Source of the DNA: Psychrobacter nivimaris
Lineage (GTDB): Bacteria; Pseudomonadota; Gammaproteobacteria; Pseudomonadales; Moraxellaceae
Length of the DNA: 64,000 bases
Direction of reading: 5' to 3'
NCBI RefSeq assembly: GCF_009812035.1
Contig: NZ_VZIZ01000022.1
Span: forward strand, 1 to 64,000
Both the position numbers and the translations under genes were made by a program. Below the pieces are notes generated by a model. The model worked only from the letters and a program-made list of their open reading frames with translations, was not told where the DNA came from and made no database searches. Shown here one piece after another: positions 53,805 to 63,137 of the stretch (position 1 is its first letter; each line of letters opens with the position of its first letter).

Positions 53805-54464
53805 ATGAGTGATCAGCAAGCACAAAAGCAAGCCGCGGCCAAAGCTGCTCTAAGCTATATCGAAGACGATATGATACTTGGGGTAGGGACAGGTAGTACG
53901 GTCAACTGTTTGATTGAGTTGTTGCCACAATTAAAGCTTGCTGGCGCCGTCGCTAGCTCACAGGTGACAGAAGACAAACTTCGTGCGCTTGGTATCGAAA
54001 TAGTCGATTTGAACTTTGCTGGTACGTTAGATGTTTATATCGATGGTGCTGATGAAGTCAATGAGCACTTGCAACTTATCAAAGGCGGTGGCGGTGCATT
54101 GACTCGCGAAAAGATTGTGGCCGCAGCTTCAAACAAGTTCGTCTGTATGGTCGATGATAGTAAAAGCGTTGATATCTTAGGTCGCGCGTTTCCAGTACCG
54201 ATTGAAGTATTGCCACAAGCACGCTCGTATGTGGCTCGCCAATTGGCCAAATTGGGCGGTGAACCCGTATATCGTGAAGATTTTGTCACTGATTATGGTA
54301 ATGTCATTTTAGACACCTATGACTTGGATGTGAGTAATCCAATCGCGCTCGAAAAAGAGCTAAATAATATCGTAGGTGTGGTATGTAATGGTATCTTTGC
54401 AGCAAACCAAGCGGATGTTCTATTAAAAGCAGGTGCTAATGGTGTGACAACGCTCACGCGTTAA
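53805..54464 (+). CDS. rpiA: Ribose 5-phosphate isomerase A
   Basis: RpiA interconverts ribose 5-phosphate and ribulose 5-phosphate in the pentose phosphate pathway; ribulose 5-phosphate also feeds KdsD of this window. Motifs are '[16 protein letters not shown]' (phosphate loop), '[11 protein letters not shown]' (catalytic Asp), '[13 protein letters not shown]' (Lys and Glu) and '[14 protein letters not shown]'. It has 219 residues (E. coli 219). Two adjacent ATG codons occur at 53802 and 53805; the second has better spacing (6 nt) from AAGGA. A perfect palindromic terminator follows. Confidence 0.96.
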   Translation: MSDQQAQKQAAAKAALSYIEDDMILGVGTGSTVNCLIELLPQLKLAGAVASSQVTEDKLRALGIEIVDLNFAGTLDVYIDGADEVNEHLQLIKGGGGALTREKIVAAASNKFVCMVDDSKSVDILGRAFPVPIEVLPQARSYVARQLAKLGGEPVYREDFVTDYGNVILDTYDLDVSNPIALEKELNNIVGVVCNGIFAANQADVLLKAGANGVTTLTR

Positions 54465-54490
54465 TCTATGATCAAATCATTTGTATAAAC

Positions 54491-54522
54491 AAAAAAGCCG
54501 TCCAGATCTGGACGGCTTTTTT
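54491..54522. terminator. Bidirectional terminator, perfect 32-nt palindrome
   Basis: A6-GCCGTCCAGA is followed directly by its reverse complement (54491-54506 / 54507-54522), so the DNA is perfectly palindromic with no spacer. It serves the convergent rpiA and argF genes. Confidence 0.93.
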
Positions 54523-54600
54523 ATTTGGGAACTTATTTAGGAGTTTATTAGCAAGTTATCTTACTATTGATCTCACTGTCTTTTTATAGAATAGCCTAAG

Positions 54601-55524
54601 TTATGCAGGTAACTTGATTTTGTCTTTAAGTAAAAACTCCATCAATGCTTTCTGTGCATGTAAGCGGTTTTCAGCTTCGTCCCATACGACAGAGCGCGGG
54701 TCATTAAGCATGTCATGAGAGATTTCCTCGCCACGATGGGCTGGCAAGCAATGCATAAACACCACTTCAGGGTCAGCTTTGTCTAATAGAGACGGCGTCA
54801 CTTGATAAGGCGCAAAACGACGTGCACGTGTGTTTTGCTCTGACTCTTGACCCATACTTGCCCACACATCGGTGACAATTAGATTAGAATCTTTTGCCGC
54901 ATCTTGTACGTTTTCTACCAGACTGACGCAGTGTGAAAAGCGCTCCATAAGTTTCGGATCAGGCTCGAACCCATAAGGCGCTGCCACGCGTAGTTCAAAA
55001 CCAAACTGATTGGCAGCTTGCATAAATGATGAACACATATTGTTGCCATCACCAACCCAAGTCACAATCTTATTTTCGATACTACCGCGATGCTCGTAAT
55101 AGGTCTGCATATCAGCGAGCAACTGGCATGGATGATAGTCATCGGTCAATGCATTGATAATCGGTACACTGGAGTATTCAGCAAAGGTTTCAACTTTTTC
55201 GTGCCCAAAGGTACGAATCATGATGATATCTACCATACTAGAAATCACGCGTGCTGAGTCTTCTAATGGCTCGCCGCGACCGAGCTGCGTATCGTTTGGT
55301 GATAAAAATATGGCGTTACCACCAAATTGACCCATACCGGTCTCAAACGAGATACGGGTACGCGTTGAAGATTTTTCAAATATCATACCAAGCGTACGAC
55401 CAACAAAAGGCTGGTATATCTCGCCTGCGTGTTGCATCTTACGCAATTCGCTTGCGCGTTTGATTAAGTTTTCTAGTTCTTGTTTGGTTAAATCAGATAA
55501 GGTTAAAAAATGGCGCAAACTCAT
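54601..55524 (-). CDS. argF: Ornithine carbamoyltransferase
   Basis: The enzyme makes citrulline from ornithine and carbamoyl phosphate in arginine synthesis. Carbamoyl-phosphate binding is by '[13 protein letters not shown]' (STRTR, about 55-60) and 'HPCQLLADM'. The ornithine site is 'DVWASMGQE', and the catalytic cysteine is in '[13 protein letters not shown]'. Length 307 is normal (anabolic type). It is monocistronic with a shared terminator. No ARG-box-like operator was picked out in the 217-bp upstream gap. Confidence 0.96.
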   Translation of the reverse strand: MSLRHFLTLSDLTKQELENLIKRASELRKMQHAGEIYQPFVGRTLGMIFEKSSTRTRISFETGMGQFGGNAIFLSPNDTQLGRGEPLEDSARVISSMVDIIMIRTFGHEKVETFAEYSSVPIINALTDDYHPCQLLADMQTYYEHRGSIENKIVTWVGDGNNMCSSFMQAANQFGFELRVAAPYGFEPDPKLMERFSHCVSLVENVQDAAKDSNLIVTDVWASMGQESEQNTRARRFAPYQVTPSLLDKADPEVVFMHCLPAHRGEEISHDMLNDPRSVVWDEAENRLHAQKALMEFLLKDKIKLPA

Positions 55525-55741
55525 AGTAATCCTAGCAGTCGATCGCAGTCAGTGAAACGTCATCAGTCTTCAATAGCATCGCGTCAGTGCGTATACTGGG
55601 TTGACAACAAACTTTTAGTATAGCGTATTTACTTTCAATGTAAACGTTCATTTTTATCAAGATCAAATGGCTTGTTAAATAGACCGAAATCACATTAGCA
55701 AGCCACGATACCTTGTACGCTAATGACTGTACCGCTAATGA

Positions 55742-56848
55742 TTATGCCTGTGTACGGTTTGGACGTATGCTAAGGCGACATAACAGCTCATAGCTAATCG
55801 TCCCAGCATGACCTGCGACTTCATCGACACGCGGCGCATCGCCCCATAGCATGACCTTGCTATCTATAGCAAGACTCTCAGGTGCGCTACTGATATCAAT
55901 AACAATCATATCCATAGCCACGCGCCCAATCACTGGGCAGCGGTAGCTTTGGCTGTCGTTAGCATCCATGACAGTGACATACGCATCATCCGTGACCACA
56001 CGTGGATAGCCATCGCCATATCCAACGCTGACCAATGCCGTTCTGGTGTCTTGCTGCGCACGCCAGCGGCTACCATAGCCGATCGCATCCTTGGCGCTAA
56101 CGGTTTGTAGAGCAATGATTTGAGCACTAAATTCCATCACAGGCTGCAAGTCTAATTCTTGTGCGCTTTTATCGACGACAGGTGAGCTACCGTATAAGAT
56201 AATGCCTGGACGTACCCAGTCATAATGGTACTCTGGGAAGTTGACGATACCAGCAGAGTTGCATAATGAGCCTTGGATATCTGGGCTAATGGTGTCTTTC
56301 AAAGTCGCTAGTACGCTCGAGAAACGCTCAATCTGCATCGCATTTAATGGATGATCATGATCATCAGCATTGGCAAAATGCGTGGCTAGGATCAGCTGAT
56401 AACCTGCTTCATGCAAACGCTTAGCTGCTGAAAGCACACCCTCAGCGTTAAAACCCAAACGGTTCATACCCGTATTGTATTTGAGCCAAGCCACTCTAGT
56501 TGCACTGCTGGCTGGCGGGATGTTTTGTAGTGCCCACTCTAGCTGTGGTCCGTGGTGAATCACGCAGCTAATCTCATGATCAATCGCTTGTTGCCACTCA
56601 TCAGCAGTAAACGCACCTTCTACTAGACCGATGGTTTTCTCCCAACCTAACTGTCTGGCTTCTAGCGCTTCAGTCAGAGTAGCGACGCCTATACCATCTG
56701 CTTGCTGCAGGGCTGGCAAGACTGCCGCCACGCCATGTCCATAAGCATTGGATTTGACCATAGCCAACACTTTAGATTGGGGTGCTCGTTGTTTGACTTG
56801 ATTTAGGTTATGAGTAAGGGCTTTTGGTTTTATAGTAATTGTGCGCAT
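55742..56848 (-). CDS. alr: Alanine racemase
   Basis: This PLP enzyme makes D-alanine for peptidoglycan. The PLP lysine is Lys32 in AMVKSNAYGHG; the second catalytic base Tyr is in 'AIGYGSRWRA' (about residue 255). 'VGYGDGYPR' and the C-terminal 'LWGDAPRVDEVAGHAGTISYELLCRLSIRPNR' are typical. Length 368 compares with 359 in E. coli. It lies 178 bp downstream of dnaB on the same strand, the conserved dnaB-alr order. Confidence 0.96.
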   Translation of the reverse strand: MRTITIKPKALTHNLNQVKQRAPQSKVLAMVKSNAYGHGVAAVLPALQQADGIGVATLTEALEARQLGWEKTIGLVEGAFTADEWQQAIDHEISCVIHHGPQLEWALQNIPPASSATRVAWLKYNTGMNRLGFNAEGVLSAAKRLHEAGYQLILATHFANADDHDHPLNAMQIERFSSVLATLKDTISPDIQGSLCNSAGIVNFPEYHYDWVRPGIILYGSSPVVDKSAQELDLQPVMEFSAQIIALQTVSAKDAIGYGSRWRAQQDTRTALVSVGYGDGYPRVVTDDAYVTVMDANDSQSYRCPVIGRVAMDMIVIDISSAPESLAIDSKVMLWGDAPRVDEVAGHAGTISYELLCRLSIRPNRTQA

Positions 56849-57026
56849 AATCGCCTTCTATATGAGTAGAATTATGAAGTTATAAAGCCAGTACTACATC
56901 GATTGAGTTGATGCGGTACTGGCTATTGTATTAAAACTGGTTATGTAAAATTATTCATTAACCTATAATTGAAACTGAGTCTATATAAGGCTTAGTCTCT
57001 GTTAGGGTTAAATTTTATAAGGTTAG

Positions 57027-58430
57027 TTACTCATCATTCTCAAAACTCACGCCTTGATAGTACTCTGGCGTTAGATTGATAAAGCGGGTAAATTGACCTT
57101 CAAAGCCTAAACGAATAGTACCGATAGGGCCGTTACGCTGTTTACCAATAATGATTTCCGCCACGCCTTTGTGGTCTGAGTTTTCATTATAAACCTCATC
57201 ACGATAGATGAACATAATCAAATCGGCATCCTGCTCAATCGCACCAGATTCACGTAGATCCGACATGATAGGGCGTTTATTTGGACGGTTTTCTAGACTA
57301 CGGTTAAGCTGTGATAGCGCAATCACAGGACATTCAAGCTCACGTGCGAGCGCCTTTAGACTACGAGAAATCTCAGAAATCTCGCCAACACGGTTACCAT
57401 CTAGACTTGGCACTTTCATCAGCTGAAGATAATCGACTACGATAGCACCCAAGCGACCGTCATGATTTTTGGCGATACGGCGGCAGCGAGAACGCATCTC
57501 AGACGGCGGTAGCGCAGTACTATCATCAATATATAAATGCTTTGATTGCAAATGTTGAATGGCGTTCATCATCTTTGCCCATTCATCTTCATTCATTTGC
57601 CCAGAACGCAGGTGCGTCTGGTTAATCGCGCCCCATGAGGACAGCAAACGCATGACGATTGATTCAGCGGGCATCTCCATCGAAAACACCACGACGGGCA
57701 AATCTTCATTAAACAAAATCCCTTCTGCCAAGTTCATCGCAAAAGTGGTTTTACCCATCGAAGGACGCGCAGCGACAATAATCAAGTCACCCGCTTGTAG
57801 GCCTTGGGTTTTATTATTCAGCTCGGCAAATGGTGTCTGCAAACCAATCATGCCATCGGGGTTTGATTTGAGTTCTTGAATCTTATCGATAACATTGGTT
57901 AAGACAGAGGTAATACCAACAGGTCCTCGCTGTTCCGCACGTTTGTTATGCTGCTCATTGATACTAAATATCTTGCCTTCGACATTGTCTAGAATGTCGC
58001 TAACGCTTTGGTCTTTTGGATTATAGGCAAGCGTCAGCATGTCATTACCAGTGGTAATTAACTGGCGTAGGGTTGATAGCTCACGCACACGCTGGGCGTA
58101 GGCAGTCAGGTTAAACAAAGTCGCAGGACTTTGGCTCAAAATATCAGCCAAATAACTGTCACCACCTGCGCCTTTTAGTAGCTTTTGCGCTTCTAACCAG
58201 TCGTGTACCATGACCGTATCATAAGGCTCATTCACTGCCGCCAAATGAGCAATGGCATCAAAAATGTATTGATGTCGCCCAGCATAAAAGTCATCTTTGG
58301 TGACAATATCGGCAATCTTGTCGTACGCCTCTTCGATACTCATCAAAGACGCGAGCAATGCCTTTTCAATATCGATATTGTGTGGCGGTGTCTGATTGAG
58401 TAAGTCGTCGGTTTTGTCGTTTTCTGCCAT
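57027..58430 (-). CDS. dnaB: Replicative DNA helicase DnaB
   Basis: DnaB is the hexameric helicase that opens DNA at the replication fork. The N-terminal primase-binding domain ('PPHNIDIEKALLASLM', about 15-30) is followed by the RecA-like ATPase with Walker A 'ARPSMGKTTFAMN' (Lys227). Further motifs are 'VVFSMEMPAESIVMRLLSS', Walker B 'AIVVDYLQLM', 'PVIALSQLNRSLENR' and 'RESGAIEQDADLIMFIYRDE'. Length 467 equals the E. coli protein (471), with no intein. alr follows on the same strand. Confidence 0.97.
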   Translation of the reverse strand: MAENDKTDDLLNQTPPHNIDIEKALLASLMSIEEAYDKIADIVTKDDFYAGRHQYIFDAIAHLAAVNEPYDTVMVHDWLEAQKLLKGAGGDSYLADILSQSPATLFNLTAYAQRVRELSTLRQLITTGNDMLTLAYNPKDQSVSDILDNVEGKIFSINEQHNKRAEQRGPVGITSVLTNVIDKIQELKSNPDGMIGLQTPFAELNNKTQGLQAGDLIIVAARPSMGKTTFAMNLAEGILFNEDLPVVVFSMEMPAESIVMRLLSSWGAINQTHLRSGQMNEDEWAKMMNAIQHLQSKHLYIDDSTALPPSEMRSRCRRIAKNHDGRLGAIVVDYLQLMKVPSLDGNRVGEISEISRSLKALARELECPVIALSQLNRSLENRPNKRPIMSDLRESGAIEQDADLIMFIYRDEVYNENSDHKGVAEIIIGKQRNGPIGTIRLGFEGQFTRFINLTPEYYQGVSFENDE

Positions 58431-58727
58431 GAGTGCCTAATGAGTTAAAATGGGTATGAAAAAAGATGTCGATGATAGAGCAATACAAACGTAGCGCGCC
58501 TCTACGATAGAAGTACCAAAACGCGGTCTCAGGTTTGTCTGTAAATGCTACAATCAGATGCGAAAGTTTAACACATAATGTGGTTTTTTAGACTTGATAA
58601 AGCACTAAATCTGAAGTGATTGTTTTTTATGAAGTAAGAGATACCATACAATGTCTAAGTATAAAAACTTAGAATAATAATTATAAATATAATAAAATCA
58701 GTAATTTAAATAAAAAAGGCTATTGTT

Positions 58728-59828
58728 ATGACAGAAGAAAAGCGCCCGCTATTAATCACCACAGGTGAGCCTGCGGGTATTGGCATGGACGTAGTACTAA
58801 GACTAGCAACAGAGAGTAAGTTGCAAGACTTTGCTCGACCAATTTGGGTGACTGCTGATGCTAAAGCGATGCAAACTCGCGCGGAGGAATTGGTTGCAGC
58901 TAGCGTTCTCAAAAGCATACCTAGTTGGCATACTATCAATACAGATATAAATGCCGATAACGTCGATGTTAACTTGGTAGATCAGATATCGCAGCAAGAT
59001 ATAGACGCTGATAGTGCTTTCATCCTACTGGATATTCCTTGTGCCGCACCAGTTGTCTGCGGGCAAATCAATATCGCTAACTCAGCGATGGTGGCTCAGC
59101 AATTAGATATTGCTCATAAACTGGCAATAAATAATACAGTCGCTGCCATCGTCACTGGGCCATTGCAAAAATCAGCGTTGATAGATGCTGGTATCAAGCT
59201 ATTAGATGGCACCATGTTTAGTGGTCATACCGAGTTTTTCATGCAGCAAAGTGGCTGTGAAAAAGTCGTCATGATGCTTGCCAACCAAGCGATGAAAGTC
59301 GCGCTTGTCACTACGCATTTACCATTAAAGGACATCCCTGCTGCCATCACCGCGGAGAACGTGCGCCAAACGGTACAAATTGTCATCGATGATATGCGAG
59401 AAAAGTTTGGTCTCGCGCAGCCTCGCATCTTGGTTTGCGGCCTCAATCCACATGCAGGCGAGGGCGGGCATTTGGGGAGCGAGGAGATTGAGATTATCAA
59501 TCCCGTGTTGCAAGAATTCATCGATGCAGGCGTCAATATATCAGAGGCGATGCCAGCGGATACGTTATTTACCACCAGACATTTAGCAAACTGTGATGCG
59601 GTCATTGCCATGTATCACGACCAAGGATTGCCAGTATTAAAATCGCACGGTTTTGGCGATACGGTCAATCTAACCTTGGGCTTGCCTTATATTCGTACTT
59701 CTGTCGATCATGGTACGGCGCTAGACTTGGCAGGAAGTGGCGGTGCGAGTGCGACTAGCTTATATCAAGCACTAAATATGGCTAATGAGATGGCTGATAA
59801 ATCACTTATCGATGTACCTGCTGTATAA
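58728..59828 (+). CDS. pdxA: 4-hydroxythreonine-4-phosphate dehydrogenase
   Basis: PdxA oxidises 4-phosphohydroxy-L-threonine in vitamin B6 synthesis. Motifs are 'LLITTGEPAGIGMDVVLRL' (start), 'IVTGPLQKSAL', 'GHTEFFMQQSG' (metal His), 'GLNPHAGEGGHLGSEEIEII' and 'MYHDQGLPVLKSHGFGDTVNLTLGLPYIRTSVDHGTALDLAG'. At 366 residues it is slightly longer than E. coli (329). It normally precedes ksgA; here about 1.46 kb of inserted DNA separates them. surA is not upstream. Confidence 0.95.
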   Translation: MTEEKRPLLITTGEPAGIGMDVVLRLATESKLQDFARPIWVTADAKAMQTRAEELVAASVLKSIPSWHTINTDINADNVDVNLVDQISQQDIDADSAFILLDIPCAAPVVCGQINIANSAMVAQQLDIAHKLAINNTVAAIVTGPLQKSALIDAGIKLLDGTMFSGHTEFFMQQSGCEKVVMMLANQAMKVALVTTHLPLKDIPAAITAENVRQTVQIVIDDMREKFGLAQPRILVCGLNPHAGEGGHLGSEEIEIINPVLQEFIDAGVNISEAMPADTLFTTRHLANCDAVIAMYHDQGLPVLKSHGFGDTVNLTLGLPYIRTSVDHGTALDLAGSGGASATSLYQALNMANEMADKSLIDVPAV

Positions 59829-59960
59829 ATCAGTGCTTATAGATATTTTTCACATAGTACTTAATAATTTTAGTATCAGTAATGCCTATCTAAAAAGGCA
59901 GCCACTTAAGACGATTTAGTAAAGCTTTTATCGTGCATGAGGAACAGCATCTGTCTTAAA

Positions 59961-59977
59961 CACAGGCTCGAAAGCCT
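59961..59977 (-). terminator. Possible terminator hairpin of the transglutaminase-like gene
   Basis: On the minus strand, just after the gene's end, AGGCT and AGCCT pair around a TTCG tetraloop. Only a weak T-run (GTGTTT) follows, so it is a stable hairpin but an uncertain terminator. Confidence 0.4.
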
Positions 59978-59989
59978 AGGATCAGGACC

Positions 59990-60769
59990 CTAAGCTTGTC
60001 TGGTTACGGATACCGATTGGTTGATCAGATCCATGGATCCGAACGAAGTTAAGAACGCGACGCTGGACGCATCGGACCCAACACCGATGCGGGCCATTGT
60101 GTCGGCATCTGCCATGCCAGTCGGATCAATGAGGTGCCAGCTCCCTTCAAGATAGACCTCGGCCACGGCATGAAAGTCTTGTGGTGTCATATCGGGCGCA
60201 TAAACGCTCACAAACCTAGCTGGTATCGACGACGCGCGCGCTAGGGTTACGAGAACATGCGCAAAGTCGCGGCATACGCCCTGACGTTGAGCAAAGCTGT
60301 CAAGCGCGGTGGTTTGTGCATGGCTTGATCCGGGTACGTAGCTAAATGCCGACTCGATCCAGTCGCGCATCGCGGCAATTCGTGCGCCGCCAGCGAGATT
60401 GCCAAACTCGGCGTCCACGAAGGCATGGAACTGTTCTGACGGGCAATAGTGAGACGGCATTAAATGCCTGATCGTCTCTCCGGGCAAAAGATGCAGGGGC
60501 GTTTGGGACAGTACCGATATGTCTAAGGCAGGACGGTCAACGGCGATTTCTGCGAGATAAGTGCAGCTAAAATCCCCTTCAGCGTGAATCCAAATCCGCT
60601 CTCCTATGCCATCATCGGCGGTAACCCGTGAAAAATGCGCAACGTCTGATGTCCAAATCTCGGCTGACCGTACCCGTTGATCCGCAAGATCAGCAGCTTC
60701 GATCTGAAGCAAAAGATCCATTGGCTCTGAGAGTCGATAATGGAGGGTGACGTTAAGTTTCAGGATCAT
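59990..60769 (-). CDS. Transglutaminase-like family protein in GC-rich DNA
   Basis: The 259-residue protein has an N-terminal beta-rich domain and a papain-like transglutaminase core. The catalytic triad is Cys166 (QGVCRDFAH), His200 (DFHAVAEVY) and Asp215 (LIDPTG). Such bacterial proteins are probably peptidases or amidases rather than cross-linkers. Its DNA is much richer in GC than its neighbours (39 of 60 bases in 60361-60420 against 29 of 60 in the ksgA stretch 61321-61380), and its Ala/Arg-rich composition resembles alphaproteobacterial relatives. Transfer is therefore likely. It reads opposite to pdxA and ksgA and lies beside an IS3 transposase remnant. Confidence 0.85.
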   Translation of the reverse strand: MILKLNVTLHYRLSEPMDLLLQIEAADLADQRVRSAEIWTSDVAHFSRVTADDGIGERIWIHAEGDFSCTYLAEIAVDRPALDISVLSQTPLHLLPGETIRHLMPSHYCPSEQFHAFVDAEFGNLAGGARIAAMRDWIESAFSYVPGSSHAQTTALDSFAQRQGVCRDFAHVLVTLARASSIPARFVSVYAPDMTPQDFHAVAEVYLEGSWHLIDPTGMADADTMARIGVGSDASSVAFLTSFGSMDLINQSVSVTRQA

Positions 60770-60864
60770 ATGTGAATTCCCTAAGGGTATTTATCTGGCG
60801 GGCTGACGATCGCGTAGGGCTGAACCGCCTCGACTATATCAGAGACTGGCTTACTTTACTGGAG

Positions 60865-61011
60865 TCAGACAGCAATGCCTGACAGGGTTAAATTATCATA
60901 ATAGCGCTTTTCAAACTCAAAAGGTGAAACATAACCAATTGCGTTATGCAGTCGGGCTTTATTAAACCTGAGAAGTGTCAGAAATTGATTAATTATCGAT
61001 TTATTTTTACG
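60865..61011 (-). pseudogene. 3' remnant of an IS3-family transposase (OrfB)
   Basis: The minus strand reads a continuous 48-codon frame ending at a TGA at 60865-60867. It contains FNKARLHNAIGYVSPFEFEKRYYD followed by NLTLSGIAV. This is the C-terminus of the IS3 OrfB integrase core (the RLH-x-AIGY-x-SP-x-EFE motif after the last catalytic Glu). Everything upstream, including the DDE residues and OrfA, is missing, so it is a truncated relic. It marks one edge of the GC-rich insert. Confidence 0.8.
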
Positions 61012-61203
61012 CCGCAATCGTTATGATGACTCCATCTTTGTACCTGTTTCTGTCTGCTAGCACTTGATTTGACGCTGCCATTTAGCATAATCAGAGTTTA
61101 TATTATATGGATGTAGGGATAAAAAGTTACCGAGTCAGTTACTCAAAAGCATGGCTCGTCTATCGATAATAATTATTCAAAAATACAGCCTAATTATGAG
61201 CTG

Positions 61204-61212
61204 TGCTATAAT
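61204..61212 (+). promoter_or_regulatory. Extended -10 promoter candidate of ksgA
   Basis: TG-C-TATAAT is a perfect extended -10; the -35 region (TACAGC, 17-bp spacer) is weak. It lies 78 bp before the ksgA start and would let ksgA be transcribed despite separation from pdxA. Confidence 0.6.
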
Positions 61213-61289
61213 TTGTTATTATAAAGTCAGTATATCGCTGCCATGACATTATCATCGCCCATTTATCTTTTATACATTAAGACTCTTTT

Positions 61290-62153
61290 ATGTCCAAAAC
61301 TTCATTTGATGCTCAAACTATTTCTAACAGCTTACGTGCTGCCAAACATCAGCCGCGTAAGCGCTTTGGCCAAAACTTCTTGCATGATACTAGCGTCATT
61401 CGCGAAATCGTCGAAAGTATTCGTCTAGAGCGCGATGACAATTTGATCGAGATTGGGCCTGGTATGGGCGCATTGACCGAGCCGTTATTGGCAGAAGTGG
61501 ATGCGATGACCGTGGTGGAGCTGGATCGCGATTTGGCAGATAGCTTGCGTATTCGTATCGGTGCCAATAGCCATCCAAACTTTGAGATTATCAAAGATAA
61601 CGCGATGCATGTGGACTACCGTGAGCTATATAGTGAAGAGCGCGGTAAGCTGCGCGTGGTAGGTAACCTGCCATATAACATCTCAACGCCTATCTTATTT
61701 CATCTGCTTAGCTATGCCGATGTGATCCAAGACATGCATTTTATGTTGCAAAAAGAAGTGGTCGAGCGTATCACGGCCGACGTGGGTAGCAAGACCTATG
61801 GCCGTTTATCAGTCATCATGCAGTACCACTGTGATACAGATTATTTGCTAACCGTTCCTCGCGGTGCATTTAATCCACCACCCAAGGTGACTAGTGCTGT
61901 CTTCCGCCTGACGCCGCATATCAACAAACCAGTAGTCGCAAATGATGAAGAGCATTTTGCCATTGTCGTGCGTGAGACTTTCAACCATCGTCGCAAGACG
62001 CTACGTGCTATCTTCAAAAAATCAACGTTGCTACCGACATTGAGCGAAGACGATTTTGAGGCTTGTGGTATTGATCCGCAGGCACGACCTGAGACATTAA
62101 GCGTCACAGACTTTGTGAACCTAAGCAATCATTCACAACAGCTAGACGTATAA
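61290..62153 (+). CDS. ksgA: 16S rRNA (adenine1518/1519-N6)-dimethyltransferase
   Basis: KsgA (RsmA) dimethylates two adenines in helix 45 of 16S rRNA during 30S maturation. The N-terminal '[13 protein letters not shown]' (21-33), the SAM-binding EIGPGMG (54-60), 'VVELDRDLA' and the catalytic NLPY (126-129) are all present. The C-terminal '[16 protein letters not shown]' is also typical. Length 287 compares with 273 in E. coli. It sits downstream of the inserted cassette and upstream of an IS5-type element. Confidence 0.96.
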   Translation: MSKTSFDAQTISNSLRAAKHQPRKRFGQNFLHDTSVIREIVESIRLERDDNLIEIGPGMGALTEPLLAEVDAMTVVELDRDLADSLRIRIGANSHPNFEIIKDNAMHVDYRELYSEERGKLRVVGNLPYNISTPILFHLLSYADVIQDMHFMLQKEVVERITADVGSKTYGRLSVIMQYHCDTDYLLTVPRGAFNPPPKVTSAVFRLTPHINKPVVANDEEHFAIVVRETFNHRRKTLRAIFKKSTLLPTLSEDDFEACGIDPQARPETLSVTDFVNLSNHSQQLDV

Positions 62154-62183
62154 TGTATTTTTGATACATAAAAGCATGCTACT

Positions 62184-62210
62184 AACCGTCAATTATAATG
62201 GCGGTTTTTT
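62184..62210 (+). terminator. Rho-independent terminator of ksgA
   Basis: AACCGTC (62184-62190) pairs with GGCGGTT (62200-62206), with a 9-nt AT-rich loop, then a T-run to 62210. It lies 30 bp after ksgA. Confidence 0.8.
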
Positions 62211-62227
62211 ATGCTTTATTTTTATGA

Positions 62228-62246
62228 CTAGGGCGTGTCTTCAATT
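62228..62246 (+). repeat. Left terminal inverted repeat of the IS5-type element
   Basis: CTAGGGCGTGTCTTCAATT, the exact reverse complement of 63056-63074. Confidence 0.93.
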
Positions 62247-62309
62247 GGATAAGCCCTAAATAATAGTTACAATACCGCATCTATTGAGTCGATGCGAGAA
62301 ATACAAGTT

Positions 62310-63061
62310 ATGGCAAGAAAAGCATTAACAGATACGCTTTGGGATCAATTGCAATCGACGATGATAAAGTACGGCTGCTATCAAACTCAAAACAGCCGAG
62401 AGATCATGGAAGCCATACTGTGGAAACTACGCACAGGGGCGCCTTGGCGTGACATACCTGAAGAATTATGTTCGTGGAAAACAGCCTATAGTCGTTTCAA
62501 CCGCTGGTCGAAAACTGGCTTATGGGCGGATTTTTTTTTGGCTTACGAAAAGAAGTTGATACGGAATGGGTATTCACAGACGGAAGCTATGTTCGCTGTC
62601 ATCAGCATGCAAGTGGAGCTCGGCTTGGTGAAGAACGAGCAATTGGACAAAGCCGTGGCGGAGCAACTACAAAGATACACCTATCCTGTGATGCCGATGG
62701 ATATCCGCTCAATTTTAAAATCACTGGGGGTGACGTCCACGACAGTCAAGTTGCAGGTGAATTGATTGACATGATTGGACAAGCTGATTACTTTATTGCT
62801 GACAAGGGCTATGACTCAGAGGCTATCAGAGATAAAGCTCGAAGCCATAATATGATACCTGTCATCCCTAAAAGGAAGAATGCCAAACAGCCTAATCCAG
62901 AATTTGATAGCTACTTATACAAGCTACGTCATCTTGTTGAAAATATGTTTGCAAGGCTCAAGCATTTTCGTAGTATCGCTACTCGCTATGAAAAGTTAGC
63001 TCGTAATTTTAAGTCAATGCTTTATCTGGCGTGTACTATCGTTCATTGTAAGATGAATTGA
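62310..63061 (+). CDS. IS5-family transposase made by -1 frameshift (two overlapping frames)
   Basis: Frame A (from 62310, or from an in-frame ATG at 62292, to its stop at 62765) gives the N-terminal DUF4096-like part: 'LTDTLWDQLQSTM', 'ILWKLRTGAPWRDIPEELCSWKTAYSRFNRW'. Frame B (62522-63061) gives the catalytic part: first Asp in FTDGSYVRCHQHASG, second Asp in ADKGYDS, Glu in RHLVENMFARLKHFR. The two meet at T9 (62531-62539), where a -1 slip joins ...WADFF to FGLRKEVDTEW to make a protein of about 250 residues. This overlap is the normal expression mode of the IS427 group of IS5. It might instead be a recent indel in T9, but the slippery context argues for programmed shifting. Confidence 0.88.
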
Positions 63062-63074
63062 AGACACGCCCTAG
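63056..63074 (-). repeat. Right terminal inverted repeat of the IS5-type element
   Basis: AATTGAAGACACGCCCTAG, a perfect match to the left repeat in inverted orientation. It overlaps the last codons of the transposase. Confidence 0.93.
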
Positions 63075-63137
63075 TACTTAAGTATTTATTTCTTATCGAG
63101 CTGTCTTTAACTATCGTATTTAAATCGTTGAGGTGTT

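Larger units (their letters stand above)
60770..61289. other. Junction region between the foreign gene and ksgA
   Basis: The GC-rich DNA ends near 60840; the IS3 remnant follows. From about 61012 normal AT-rich host-like sequence resumes, with a ksgA promoter candidate at 61204-61212. No other gene was recognised. Confidence 0.55.
62228..63074 (+). mobile_element. Complete IS5-family insertion sequence (IS427-like)
   Basis: An element of about 0.85 kb is bounded by perfect 19-bp terminal inverted repeats (62228-62246 and 63056-63074). It encodes one DDE transposase split over two frames. The outermost CTAG at each end is self-complementary, so the target duplication could be TA or CTAG and cannot be separated from the repeat ends. 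Intact ends and a full catalytic triad suggest the copy is still mobile. It is inserted between the ksgA terminator and apaH. Confidence 0.92.

Noticed and set aside
62522-63061. The second transposase frame as an independent gene
   Set aside because: Its apparent start codon lies before the T9 run in the wrong context; it is better explained as the downstream part of a frameshift-expressed transposase.
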